Assembly (NCBI GenBank): GCA_014529385.2
Contig: CM043955.1
Location: forward strand, 138,187,108 to 138,251,107
Direction of reading: 5' to 3'
From: Adiantum capillus-veneris
Taxonomy: Eukaryota; Streptophyta; Polypodiopsida; Polypodiales; Pteridaceae
Length of the DNA: 64,000 nt
This document shows positions 33,370 through 45,596 of the stretch, in pieces. The translations under genes were made by a program, and so were the position numbers. A model generated the notes under the pieces. The model made no database searches and was not told where the DNA came from. It saw only the letters and a list, made by a program, of their open reading frames with translations. The first letter of the stretch is position 1, and each line of letters begins with the position of its first letter.

Positions 33370-35540
33370 TGTCGTGTTGTGGCACGTATATAGTAGGAAC
33401 AAGCATTAAACGATTTATCTTGTGACTTTTTGATGCATAAGTATACTTCATATAATACTCATATGCATAAATAAAATCTTTCTACCATACCTTAGTATTT
33501 ACCTTTGAAGTAATATAAATGTACATTACTATTAGAAAGTACTGCAAGCAAGTATCAATGATTGTGCCTCTTTTTGTCTGGGGGAAAAGCATTTTTATAT
33601 TTCTTCTAATATCTCAGCTATATCCTACCATATATAAATTATTTTCTTCTTTTCACATTTATCTAATAATATAACCCTTCAATAATGCATACCTTCTTGG
33701 ATACATACAAGAGGGAAGGGCCTACTAGAAGACTTTATGAAAAGGAAAATACAAAGCTTCTTGGACCATCCCAATTTGAAAGCTCCGACCTAAGGGCGTG
33801 GAGAAAAGTCCAAAACCAACTCAATCTCTTTTAGTAGGCCAATTTTTCCTTTTAAAGCATGTCAACCGAGTTACAGGTCAAAAGTTACAGGGAAACCAGT
33901 GAAAAACCCTCTCACAACTACACTGCAAGAAGAGATGGTAAACAAGTGAATCAAGTGAAAAGAGGTAATCTTGGTATTTTTCCATAAAATAAGATATTTG
34001 GAGGATAAAATACATAAGCATGTGAATGTGACACCTCAAAGATGCCTTGAAGGACAAGACACACAAGTTGGGACCCCCTGCTGGAGCCACACAGAAGATG
34101 CCTAGGTGGGGCCCATATACATCATGCACCCACATGGAGCCTCAACGACCAAAAATGCTGAATTTCATGATATTTTGAGTCCTAATATAGCCCATTTTAA
34201 GAAATATCCAAAGAACATTTGATTTGGGCTAACTCTTTAGCCTAACCAAGTGATTATGTAAAACATGGCTCCGTCACCTATAAAAAGGGCAACCTTCTCT
34301 TCATTGGGGCAAGTTATGAGTGAGTGAGAATAGCTCAATTCCATAGTGACACACTCATCTTAGTGCCACACTTTCTCTTGAAGAAAGGCTGAAGTCTTGC
34401 CTCATCTTCTCTCTCCATTAAGGTGGTGGCGATTTCTCTCATGTAAGATATATGTTGCTAGTTTTTCTTTCATTTGCATATCTAGTCCAATACTTGTCTC
34501 TAACTCTATCTCTATCTCTTATTGTCTATCTTTAATACCACCACCACACTTAGATCTATCTCTAATTCTATCTTACTTCCCCTTTGATCTCTCTTGTTGT
34601 GTCCTAATTGTTTCATTGGAAGGTATTCAAGCAGCACCCTTGTCAATGTAATGAGTACAACCTTCTTGCGGAAAAAAATTATGAGCACAAGGTTAGTAAC
34701 CATATCTTCATCTTCCACAAGCATCTCTCTCTCTTAAGGTTCTCATTCTCTTCCACAAACTCTAGAATCTCCTTGCTACAGGTACTTCTCTCCCCGCAGT
34801 ATCCTTATTGCCTAAGGGCAACAATAGGGCTTGGGAGAGAAACTCTCTTCTTCTTCTCCTTTCACTTCTTTCACACCTTTATCTTTGAACATACTAGGTA
34901 TATCATTGATGAATAACCATAATCCACATAGAGGTAATTTCTTTCAATTCCATTCAGTGTAATCTATTAGGGTCAACATTTGGATTAGTCGAAAGATTCA
35001 CTTTCAACAACGCATAGTGTTTCTATTCGGTCCTGAAAGACTCAACAGAATACTTCTCTCACCAGATCCCATCATACTACCTATTATTGACTATGACTTC
35101 TCTTTTGATGTGAATGTGGTTATTTTATTATGAATTAAGAGGATTTGTACTCACAACTAATCCCAATCGCTAGACAAAACATATACATTATTGTAAGCAC
35201 AAAGCTACAGTTCCAAAGAGCAATCCGCAGCTTATTTAAACATCAAAGATTAAATATCATTAACTCATCCATTAACCCTTTTATCCTACCCATGATACGA
35301 TATGATCGTAATCTCGATGTTTTCATTTTTTGTTTTGTTCTGACTATCTTTCATGAGTTCTCTCCATCACGTGTGTGTTTGTAAGGAAAAGTGAGCGGCT
35401 TCTTTGGCTACATTTCTTCTTTAGCTCTAGAAGCTATGTTATCTACATCTTAGCTCTTTCTCATAACCCTTGAGCTTCCTCACAAACTCTCACAGCAAGA
35501 GGCCCGGTGCCTTCCTGGCAAGACCGCCTACTTCTTGACA
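33370..35540 (+). repeat. 3' LTR of element C, complete
   Basis: TGTCGTGTTG to CTTCTTGACA, 2171 bp, with a TATA box near 34279 (CCTATAAAAAGGGC). Apart from the final 195 bp it matches 21234-23192. It is followed directly by the resumed coiled-coil frame of B ORF3. Confidence 0.85.
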
Positions 35541-36758
35541 GCGCAGAGACCTGGCACTGATGCGGGTTCAAAGAGAGGAGGATCTCCTAAAGGAGACAGC
35601 AGAACTCAAGCGGATAAATCAACTCCTGAGAGATGGAAAGCCAAACACGCAGGAAGAGGCAGGCACTTCAGAGCTTCCACAAATAGACATACCCTCGGTC
35701 TCGTTTGCTGAGTTCGAGACGTAATCCACAGCAGAGCTGAGTGGTGATGAAGATTTTGAGATTCACATCACAGATGCAGATACAGTGCCAATGGTCCAGC
35801 TATCAAAAGCTGAAGAAGACGCACTGAAGGAGAAGATCACCTTAGAGGTGGATGAGCAGTGGAAGGCCGCTATGGATTGGGAGTTGAGAGTTTTACTCTT
35901 TTTCAACGTCACTCAACTCACTCCCAATCAAATCAACGCTCAATGCACCAACTATCCATGCCGTACCCTCTCATCAAAGTAGAACTTTTACAGGTAAAAG
36001 AAAGGATGTACAAGGATATGCAAGAAGATGGTGCAGATAAAGACCACCCAAAGTGGAGGTTAAGCTAGTTGAACAAGAATCCGAGATACCTGATTCTTTT
36101 CACAAGAGCACCTACAGCCTTACAAAGAGATCCAACATTCTATCTTGTACCCAGAGTAAGGACATGGCAAGCGCATGAAGCACTGCAGAAGAAGAGGCCA
36201 ATTTGGCTCAACTTCCCCAGGCTGCCAGCTCCAGAGAGAGGCCAAGCAACAGAGGAATACATGGTGAAAACCCTAATGGGCGCCATGTCATTCTTCAAGA
36301 GTCTGCCAGATCTTTCCTGTGCAATGTTATATAAGATCTGTAGGATGCTACTCACATGCATACAAGTTTTCAATGAGCCTAAGCAAACAGGAGCCCCATG
36401 GCTCTCATTCTTGGAAGGAAACAAAGGCTTATGCTACAATCTGAGTGGGCAACCTTCAAAAGAAATCCTTTACGGATCCTATGCCAGATGCATGTTCCTG
36501 TCCTCGCATAATATGCTAGCCTTTGAAGAAGCATTCTACACTAGATTCTTCACTTGGCGAACGAAGATATTTGCGTCGATGATAAGCAACCTAACATCCA
36601 GGTTTGTAGGCTACTCAGCGGTGGAATTGAAGAATCAAGTCACCATGCAATTTCTGCAAGTGCCTGACAAAGAACGAAGAATCAGATACGAGAAGGCACT
36701 AGAAGCACTTAAAGACCACCTCACCCACCTTCAACCCGAGGACTACTTCAGCCCATAA
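35541..36758 (+). pseudogene. ORF3 second coiled coil and C-terminal domain, element B
   Basis: The frame resumes after element C (RRDLALMRVQREEDLLKE, RINQLLRDGK), then an acidic segment with a stop at about 35722. A frame change near 35870 precedes the C-terminal domain (36069-36758: PIWLNFPRLP, EYMVKTLMGAM, SLPDLSCAMLYKI, AFEEAFYTRFFTW), matching element A at 5931-6767. The preserved pattern in two diverged copies indicates past selection on the protein. Predominantly helical, without a recognised catalytic motif. Confidence 0.7.
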
Positions 36759-36783
36759 AGTTGTGTCAAGGGACGACATAGGT

Positions 36784-36797
36784 GAGGAGGGGGGGAA
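36784..36797 (+). other. Polypurine tract, element B
   Basis: GAGGAGGGGGGGAA lies directly before the LTR start TGTTAGCAGC. Confidence 0.85.
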
Positions 36798-37730
36798 TGT
36801 TAGCAGCAAGCTAACACGGACACCATTTTTCGGAGTTCTCCTTGTAAAACAATTATTATTTTGATAAATCGAGAATATTGTAACTCCTATTTTCTTGGAT
36901 AAACTTTGTAATTAATGAGCCGGGGCTACAAGCTTCCAGATTGTATCAGCTAGTCATTTTCCAGCTTTGGTAGAACTCTAGATTATTAGTTTTGACCACC
37001 CAAAAACCTTGGCTAAGGTATAAAAGCCAATTTTTGTAAGTTTTTTATAGGTTTTTGAATAAGAAATACATAGTGTGAGCTAACAGCGCTACTTCTCTCC
37101 TTCTCGCACTTCCTACTCCCTCTCCAATTGTCACATTGTGAATATGTTTGTTGCATTGCAACCGCAGGTAAGAGCTCTACGCATTGACGTAAGCCATTCA
37201 CTGTATTTCGTAGCTTTTGGTGTTGTCGACCCACGGCCTAATTTCATCATAACTAGGAATTTACACTTTTAAATTGAAAACTAAGCATAGGCGGGGTATT
37301 GGGGCATCATTGTTAAGCATTTAGATGCGTTCTGGGTTGAAAACGAGTAGGTCAAAAATCCACTGCTGTTAAGAATCGCGATTTTGGAACTTGACCTAAA
37401 GTGGGGTTTGAGGCCATAGGCATGTTTGCTTAGGTCTTATAAACTTGTCCTAGAAGTTTCATTACATTTGGATGTCATTTGATGCTATAACGGATGTGAT
37501 TTGCTTGCCGATGAGCGATTGGCTTTTGGTGATTTCAGTCACTTGAGTGTAGCTTGAGGTAGATGCAAATTGTTAGTTGTTTTCTAAGAGATTGACAACA
37601 TCTTGTAGCCTCTATGCACTAGTCAAGTCAGATTCGTCCCATGGTTTGAAAAATTAATCGTGGTTCTCGCTAATACTGCAATAAGATAGGATGGTGAGGT
37701 TAGACATGCGTCCCACCGTCCCTCTTCCAA
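36798..37730 (+). repeat. 3' LTR of element B, right end uncertain
   Basis: It starts TGTTAGCAGCAAGC. A TATA box (TATAAAA, 37019-37025) is followed by a splice-donor-like CAG|GTAAGAG at 37168 and a palindrome AATCGCGATT at 37374. The end is not clear: copia-like coding on the other strand (fragment E) begins near 37735, and no inverted TAACA terminus is seen. The length would be similar to A's 975 bp. Confidence 0.65.
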
Positions 37731-37734
37731 AAGA

Positions 37735-39915
37735 GTGCATATGAAGTGATATCTCACCTCAATGTACTTTGTCCTTGACTGAAAGGCTGAGTTCTTCGCA
37801 AGATGGATAGCACTTTGGCTATCACTGTACAAGACACAATTTTCTTGTTTGAATCCAAGCTCTTCTAAGAATCTGTGAAGCCACAAAATTTCTTTGCTTG
37901 CCTCCATCATTGCTACATACTCTGCTTCCGTGGTAGAAAGTGAGACCACTTTTTGAAGCTTTGAAGCCCAACTTACTATTGTGCCTCCAACTGTGAAGAC
38001 ATAGCCAATAGTGCTTCTTCGAGTATCTTTGTCACTTGCCATATATGCATCAGCATACTCTTCTACAAAAATATCAGTTCCTCCAAAATACAAAGCATTC
38101 GTTGTTGTCCCTTTTAGATACCTAAGTATCCACTTCACAGCTTGTCAGTGTTCTTTACTTGGGTTGTCCATGAACCTACTTACAACTCCCACTGCATGTG
38201 CAATGTCTGGCCTTGTCCAAACCATAGCATACATAAGAGAACCTACCGCTACAGCATATGGAACTATAGACATATAGGCTATCTCCTCTTGTGTCTTTGG
38301 ACACATATCTTTGGTTAGTTTAAAGTCACCAGCCAAAGGTGTAGAAACAGTTTTGCATTTCGCATTGCAAACCTTTCTAGTACCTTCTTGATATAATCCT
38401 CTTGAGATGGCTTAATTGTCTTCTTCGTCCTGTCCCTTGATATCTTCATACCAAGTATCCTCTTTGCAGCACCTAAATCTTTCATTGAAAAAGATTTAGA
38501 CAGCTCCACTTTTAGATCTTTGATGTCCTGCATGTTAGCACTTGCAATCAGCATGTCATCAACATACAACATTAGGATGATGAACTTCCCATCTCCCATA
38601 CTCAATGATCCAAGTTGCATCTTTTGAATCCATGATCTAACATCCATCGATCAAACTTCAAGTACCATTGTCTTGATGCTTGCTTTAAATCATACAAGCT
38701 CTTCTTTAATCTGCAAACCATTTTCTCTTTACCTTTTACTTCATACCCCTTTGGTTGAAGCATGTAAATTTCCTCCTCTAAGTCGCCGTGAGGGAATGCC
38801 GTATTTACGTCCATTTGCTCAAGATTTTAGATCATGAGCAGCCACAAGGCTTAAGCGAAGCTTAATTGAGTTCGTTTTTACAACAGGAGAAAATATTTCA
38901 TTGAAGTCAATACCTTTCTCTTGAGAAAACCCTTTTACCACAAGCCTAAACTTGTACCTTTTCTTCCCACCTTCTTCTTCCTTCATCTTATACACCCATT
39001 TGTTCTGAAGTGCCTACTTACCTCTAGGCAACTCAACCAACTCCCATGTTTGGTTATGATGTAATGAGTCCATCTCCACTTGCATGCTCTTCATCCATTC
39101 TTCTTTGGATTCGTGTTGCATAGCTTCTTTGTATGATTTTGGCTCTCTAGGATCTGAGATCAAGAGATGGGTGAAGGAAGGAACAAATCTTTCTGGAGGT
39201 CTACTTGCTCTTGTAGATCTTCAGGGAATACGTTGAGGCTCCTCATTTGTTTGACGTTGTTGCACATTGTCACCGTTTGCAATCCTTGAGTCTTCACTGT
39301 CCTCAAGCTCCATGTACTCATCACCTGTTTCTTTTGTTTGTTTTCTTTCCAAGTAATCTTTGTACATATTTTTTTTGTTAAAAATTACATCCCTACTCCT
39401 TAATATTTTACCATCTTCAGGATTCCATAGGCGATACCCAAAGTCACCTTCTCCATAGCCAATGAAGAAACACTTTTTGGACTTTGCGTTTAGCTTTGAT
39501 CTTAGGCTTCTATCTATGTGCATGAAAGCCTCACACCAAACACTTGGAGAAATGAATAATTCACTGGTTTACCTGTCCATGCCTCCTCTGGAACTCCCCC
39601 ATCCAATGCTATTGAGGGTGACCGATTGATCAAATACACAGATGTACTTACTACTTCCGCCCAAAGCTCAAGCGGTAAGCCTGCATGTAGCCGCATGCTT
39701 CGTGCTCGCTCCATGATTGTCCTACTCATCCTTTTTGAAATCCCATTTTGTTGAGGTGTCCTTGGGGTTGTCTTTTGCCTCCAAATTCCATTGCTAGCAC
39801 AAAATCTTTCAAAAACTTGGCTCCAATATTCGCCTCCATTGTCAGATTTGAGGCATGTGTGTCCACAAGATCTGCCACATTCTCTAAATCTATTCCTTCC
39901 ATGGATGCTAGCCCG
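37735..39915 (-). pseudogene. Copia fragment E: integrase end, RT, RNase H
   Basis: Reading leftward: integrase (SDNGGEYWS near 39840, TPQQNG near 39760, LPLELWAEVVSTSVYLINRSPS), KKCFFIGYGEGDFGYRLWNP, RT (NKWVYKMKEEEGGKK, GIDFNEIFSPVVK, MDVNTAFPHGDLEEEIYM, LYVDDMLIAS at about 38570) and RNase H (SWASKLQKVVSLSTTEAEYVA, SDSQSAIHLAKN, RTKYIEVRYHFI). Many stops and frame changes. No LTR or primer site is found at either end. It is abruptly joined to the B LTR on one side and G ORF3 on the other, so both ends look like deletion junctions. Unlike copia element D in lineage. Confidence 0.8.
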
Positions 39916-39939
39916 GTGCTGAACTACTCTTCTTTCTGC

Positions 39940-41815
39940 TAGTCTACTTTTCTGCTTCAGCTTGCTCTCCCATGTTCACAAGGAGGTCGTTCAGATCAGC
40001 ATTTATTTTTTCCGCCTTTTAGAGCTTTCTCTTGATGGCTTCTAGCTCATTCTGCATTGCTTTGTGTTCTTCTTCCATGCAGGTTTGCATGACCACTGAC
40101 CCCTCGGCCATCATCAGCCCCTGCTTTTTGTCTAAGGTTAACTCCTTTTGGAGCTCTTTCATTTGTTCTTCATAAAGTTGACTCTCTGAAGCGGTGTGAG
40201 TAGAGCTAGTAGCTCTGACTCTGGCAGGAGATGCCCGTAGTCGTTGGATGGTTTGATCTTTAACTTTAATCTGGTCTTTGAGCTCAATGACCTCATCCTA
40301 GCTAGCCTCTTGCTCTATCTCTGCCTTCTCTTTGGCATTCCGCATGGCTTCCACTTCCTTGGACTCTTCAGCAAGTTGTAGGGTTAGGTTGTCCCTTTCC
40401 CTCTCTGTATCTGTCAATGATTTGTTGAGCTTTCTGTATCCTTTCTCATCTCCTTGCAGTCTTTGAGTTGTTGCCTGACTCTCTCTTTCCATCTACTGGC
40501 ATCTTTGCAATGCCTTTGCCAAACTGACTTGCAGCTCTGCTTCTCTCTCTATATGCCTTTGGCTTTGTTTTTGTAGAGTGTCAACTTCAGACTTGATCTG
40601 AATTTCATTGGCTTTGAGATTAGCCATCTCACTTTTTGTGGCCATTGATTGTGCCCTTAGCCCGGTTAGCTTGGTCATCACCACATCCCAATCATTGGTG
40701 GGTGGCTGCAGGTCCACTGTATCAGTGGCCATCTCTTTTAGCTCCACTAACCGCAGGCTCTGCATCTGTTCTTTGGGCCCTATGCTTGCCAAGTCAAATG
40801 CGACTGTGGTTTCCTCTTCTCTTGAATATCCAGCAGCTAGTAGATCTAGAAATGTGTTAAACCTAGCTTCATTTGGCTCTGGCTGCTCACTTTTGGGCTT
40901 AGCTTCTTCTTTTTGCTCTTGCTCTTGGCTCTGTTCTTTCCTTGAATCTTCTTGCTCTTCAGATTTGTCCAACTCCTCCTTTTTTTGAGTTTGTGGAGGG
41001 CTACGAGGAGGTGGTGATGGTAGTGGGCTCGATTCTGGGTTGGACGGTGGAGTTGTCGGCTTTTTCTTGAAGTCCCTGTCTGCCTTTGTCTTTCTCTCTC
41101 TCTCTTTGCCTTCCTGCTCTTCTAGCAGTTGCCGTCGTACTTCATCCACTTCTGCTTCTGTAAATGGTACATTTGGGATATTTTTTGTTGTAGAATCCAG
41201 AATCTCAAAATTCTTAATCTAATCTTCAAATCTGTCTCTGTGCACCCTTTGGGATGATCTGGACATGGTTTCCACTGACGGCTTCCATAGCCCGCTCAAA
41301 TCTCCCTTGAGGGCTCTTTCAGCTCTAAAACTTTCCAGTAGCCGTCTAGCTGTGCCGCCTTCTGTGATTTTGTCTCTTTGACCAGCACTTGGACACTCTC
41401 TTTCTTTCCTTTCTTCAACTCTGGCTGCTCCTCTTGCACGGTCTCTAACCGGCGTTTCAAACGTGTTGCCACCCTTGGTGCTTTGCTTCCTCTTCCTTAT
41501 CTTCCTTGAGCCTTAGCCAGTCATTCTGTGATGGAGGGTCAAGCCATCTTCCCTTGTCGTGCAATGCCCCATATACCACTTTCGTGGTCAGCTCACCCGG
41601 CACAATGTAGGTGGGGTTCTTGTTGCCCATCTTCATGATTATCATGGATATATGCTGCATAGTTGATTACCTTCGGCTTGCTCTTCTGCATTGCCTAGGT
41701 GAAGGTTGTGGCAATTGCTCCAGGCGGCATGATGTACTTTTGTGGCCTCTTTGTACACATGTGGAAATACTGATTATAAATTTGGCTCATGATTGCAACT
41801 TTAGGGTTTGCAATG
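39940..41815 (-). pseudogene. ORF3 of element G, part after the MULE: NTD end, linker, coiled coil
   Basis: The N-terminal domain resumes right of the duplication (DIANPKVAIMSQIYNQYFHM, then CTKRPQKYIMPPGAIATTFT), aligning with the LAKRPPRYTTP region of B. Stops and frame changes follow. Then GELTTKVVYGALHD (41457-41660), a basic and acidic linker, SSPLPSPPPRSPPQ and Glu/Lys/Gln-rich repeats (about 40850-41100), and a coiled coil (40298-40720 and on to about 39950: EMANLKANEIQIKSEVDTLQ, GYRKLNKSLTDTERERDNLT). The C-terminal domain is gone; copia fragment E starts at about 39915. Confidence 0.7.
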
Positions 41816-41825
41816 TCTTCAAAGG

Positions 41826-42230
41826 AGTGCGTTTTATTTGCGAGCTTTCAATTTCTAGCTTTTGCGATCAACCCAATTTTGCGAGCATTTTGATTTTAGA
41901 TTTAGAGCCTTTTCTAATGACACAAAAAATTAATCCAAAACAAAGACATCAAAATATTATACACGACCAAAAAGATCTATAATCTCACAAAAAATTGGCT
42001 TAAGATTTTGAGTCTCTTTTAGCGATACACACCAAAAACATGTACAAGATTCCAAAAGCCCTAATTTTGAGCTTGTACAATTGTCTAGATAGATACCACA
42101 AAGCATGCTTCTCTTACTAAAAGGAGAAATAAAGTCTCGTATGTCTAGAAAAGCTACTCCACATCTAATACAAAAGAGAAATCTACTTCAATGCATACCT
42201 CTACAGGGCAATCTCTAAGATTTAGGCTCA
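41826..42230. repeat. Left terminal inverted repeat region of the MULE
   Basis: The inverted repeat covers roughly 41830-41865 against 52745-52780. The remaining bases to 42230 hold no gene; they are the 3' flank of the SWIM gene. Confidence 0.65.
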
Positions 42231-45028
42231 CTACACCACAGGCTTTATCTTGCGGGTTTTCCCTAATACAAATGCAAGGTCTATGGAAGTTAGTGCAGGC
42301 TGATGAATGACCACGTGCTCTTTTGGTTGAAGCCCTAGAATATGTACATACACATAGTACATGTGCTTACATGCCAAAAACGCTTTATGTGTAGATTCTC
42401 TCTTCTGAAAATCGGGACAGGTGCAACTAGGTTCTACCTTAATGTGTACATCATAACAACTCTCTATCAATATTCGAAAAACTATGTGTTGTTCACTTTC
42501 TAATTTCTCGTCCAAGAACGTTGCAACCATGCTTGCAGCTGACTCCAATCTCTTTTGCGCTTCTTTGGAAATACCATGTCTCCACTTACACTTCCTGCTA
42601 CTATTGGAGCCTCCTTGTGTAAGAGTAGCATTTGTATTGTTCATGCATCATAGTGGTGTTGCAAAATCTATAAATTGAAATCCACTTTGTACCAAGCTGT
42701 CACTCTCTTCCTTTGATAAATTGGTTCCAATATCCACTTGCCAGAAAGTAGGAACGACAGGTGAGAATTTAACTTGCCTCTGTACTTTTTGTGTGTGGCC
42801 TACTTCATAATTGCAGAACCATATCCACTGTGCAATTGTCTTGTCTTTAAAAGTTCTCTCAGACCAAAAACAAGGAGCAACCATTCCCACATCACGGCTT
42901 TGTAATTTGTTACCACAACTTTTCTTCCCTACCATTCCAAAACATTTCCTCATGCAATTGGCTGGCATCCTTCGTAAAGCCCACTCTTCATGGGCAACTT
43001 GGACCTCTTGAATACACCTTGTTGAATTCTCCCCAGGCTGCATTGGAATGCTATCTCCTACTTCACTGTCAGTGACAATATATACTTCTTCATTATCCTC
43101 TCTATCAAAATGTATACTCCGTGGTCTCCCTCTGGTTTTTCGTTGTCTTGCTTCCATTACATATCCAGGTTTATGTGAGCGTGTACCGACTTCACATGTT
43201 TTCTTCTTCCGTTGTACTGTCTCTTTGTCACCTTCCATCACAGGCTCCTCATACAAAGGACTACCAACAACCAAGCCTTTTAATGTACTCGTAAAATGAT
43301 TTGGATTTGGAGATTCTCTGCGTTTGGAACTGGCCATCATTGCTTCTATGGAAGGGCCCGTTCCGATGTATCTGCCTGTGGTGTATCCCAATCTTTTTGC
43401 ACATTGAATATATGCGTCTTATATCAAACATGCTATCTAACATATTTTTATAAATTCACTTACCTAGGATCATAAACCGAGCAGGACATAGTTGCCCATC
43501 CTTCAATTCGATGAGTATGATCAAAGTGCACCCAAGCACTACTCAAATCTCTTGTCCCTCCTCGCCTCATTCTATTGACTAGTTCAACTCCAGAAGCAGG
43601 TCCTTTTGTGGACATTTTGAATACATAACATTTGTCCTTAGGTCCACCTTGGCCTGGAAAACGACTTCCATGAAAGAATGGAAAAAAACACCGTTTCTGT
43701 AGCAATAGTATATTGTCGTATCCATCACCAACAACTTGACCCTGTTTAGCTTTCTCATTTGACAAAATACTTTTGAATCCCCTATTTTGAACAAGGGACA
43801 TCATTTCCTCAAGAAAATGGTTAAGCTCTACATCAGTGGCTTCTAAATCATCTTCTTTAGTCAATGATTGAAATAGCATTTGACGAGCAACTAACATCTG
43901 TACTTTTCTAGGACCCCCCTTCTCAATCTTTAAAACTGTCTTAACAAGACTGCGCACTTTTTCAAGAGCTGCACTTCTAGTACCTGGCTGTACATTGTGG
44001 TCATGTTCTCCCAAATGGATCACCAAACGTGTTATTGTTGTTTCCTTTGGCATCACATAATAGATCATACACTTGCAAACATTTGAACAAGTGATCGTTC
44101 TGTCACAATAGTGGCAGGTTATTTTAGATTTACCTTTTCTAGTAGGATAGCCCATGCTGATTTGTCTGTCCAAATGTCCATGAAAGAAGGCATCATTGTA
44201 TTTCCTTTCACCAAGGTAAAAAGGGCATGTCACTCTGCAACATTGAAGGCTTCCAAGACAATAACTCAAACGCACAGTGCAATCTATGGCCATGTTGGTA
44301 GATGTTGGGCGAGACCAAAGGTGACCGTCGTATGTCTGCTCCATACCGAGCATTCTTTTATTGTTGTGAATTGGAGGAAGCTCGAAACAAACATTGCCAT
44401 TACAAAAATTTGGGAGCTCGTCAACCTTTTTGGGAGTTCCACAAATCTCTAAAAGTTTAGACAACCTGCACGATTTACCTTTGTCTTTCATCCATGAAAT
44501 GATGGATATATCCTTTGAATACTCTTGCATTGTATGCTCCACCCCATCTTGTGTGTCTTGAAAGGGTCTTGGTGACCTGGTTAGTTCCACTGACTCCAAA
44601 ACAACTGTGTCTGTACCTTCATCAATATCAACATTTAAATGTGATGGAGTCGAGCTTTTGTTACATGGTGTAGCAAACATAGAAGAATCACCGACTTCTT
44701 CATTTGTTTCTAAATTGTCATCCACATAAACATAGCCATCTGAATGAAGAATGTGGTAAGCTGAGGACAGAGAATGGTCAAGAAGGTAATGCTTTTGATC
44801 TTCATGATCCCATATAGGCAACACATTGACCTTAGACTCAGAGCTCCCTGTCTGAACGACTGCTTGCAAGCCTTCAAACTGAATAGAAGGAGGCAATAGG
44901 CTTTGAAGAAAATATTCACTAAGTAGAAGCTCTCCATTTCTTAATGACACTCTATAATCCATATGAGCACCATTAATCGTCCATGAAAGCATTGCTGTAG
45001 TTGTAGCTGTCATGTTTGAGACAGACAC
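42231..45028 (-). pseudogene. Zinc-finger/SWIM protein of the MULE (transposase-like, core missing)
   Basis: Exon 1 runs from 45028 to 43464; a 92-nt intron (donor AG|GTAAGT at 43463, acceptor GCAG at 43372) joins PR to YIGTGPSIEAM; exon 2 runs to 42231. Exon 1 ends with a zinc-finger-like region (CRVTCPFYLGERK, CHYC, LVIHLGEHDHN, WRKY/GCM/FLYWCH-like) and SAWVHFDHTHRIEGWATM, possibly the start of a DDE core. Exon 2 has Cys clusters and a SWIM finger CTCPDFQKRESTHKAFLACKH (CxC-x15-CxH). A TGA at 42648-42650 splits exon 2 in the same frame, likely CGA to TGA. The second Asp and the Glu of a DDE core are not recognisable, so catalytic exons may have been lost. Binding the element ends is the expected role. 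Confidence 0.6.
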
Positions 45029-45361
45029 GGAGGAATAATACTTGAGGTAAAAAAATTAACGAAAAGAGAAGGAAGAGAATGTGCATAAGGTACAAAGAAA
45101 GTGTAAAAGCATGCAACTGCAAAAAGTTATTGCTGCGTTCATTGAAAACTGTTCGAAATTTAATTCATTCATTGAAAACTGTTCTAAATAGATTGGAATA
45201 TTCACTCTTTAAGATATGCACAGTCATAGCCATTAAGATACATTTGAATCAGCATGTTTTCAATCCATCTGTTCACCTATCGAGCTTTCAAAATCTCCCC
45301 AAATACGCGCATATTAAAAAAATGAACATAGAAGTTATAAAATATACGATGTTTTAAAAAT

Positions 45362-45362
<1 letters not shown>

Positions 45363-45428
<66 letters not shown>
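45363..45428. repeat. (TA)n microsatellite
   Basis: About 33 uninterrupted TA units in the region between the two MULE genes, followed by degenerate TATAG repeats to about 45580. Confidence 0.95.
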
Positions 45429-45433
<5 letters not shown>

Positions 45434-45596
45434 GTATATATGTATATATATAGTATAGAGTATAGTTTTTTATATAGTATAGAGTATAGTTTTTTATATT
45501 CCCAATTAAGCGCTTCAAAATCAAAATGGACATAGTATAGTATATATAGAATATATGGTATTTAAGTATATAGTATATATAGTTACATTACATTAT

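Larger units (their letters stand above)
21234..35540 (+). mobile_element. Ty3/gypsy element C, inserted in ORF3 of B
   Basis: The LTR starts with TGTCGTG at both copies (21234, 33370). The intact 3' LTR ends GACA at 35540, giving TGTC/GACA ends. The flanks read CAGCGT on the left and GCGCAG on the right, consistent with a 4-bp duplication GCG(T/C), and the coiled-coil reading of B continues across. Internal genes (gag end, PR, RT, RNase H, integrase) belong to a lineage clearly different from A, B and G. Copia element D sits in gag, and a deletion removed C's 5' LTR end, primer site and N-terminal gag. Confidence 0.8.
7791..37730 (+). mobile_element. Ty3/gypsy element B, host of insertions A and C
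   Basis: B begins mid-gag after element A and ends with a 3' LTR starting at 36798. Own sequence: 7791-19047, 19599-21233 and 35541 to about 37730. The gaps are a 551-bp LTR-like insertion and element C. Gene order is gag, PR, RT-RNase H, integrase, second retropepsin-like domain, spacer, ORF3. Many frameshifts and stops show that it is old. Its 5' LTR and 5' gag must lie left of element A, outside the window. The right boundary at about 37730 is approximate, because copia fragment E abuts it. Confidence 0.8.

Noticed and set aside
35541-36758. Separate gene downstream of element C
   Set aside because: It continues the coiled coil of B ORF3 across the C insertion, and its C-terminal domain matches element A.
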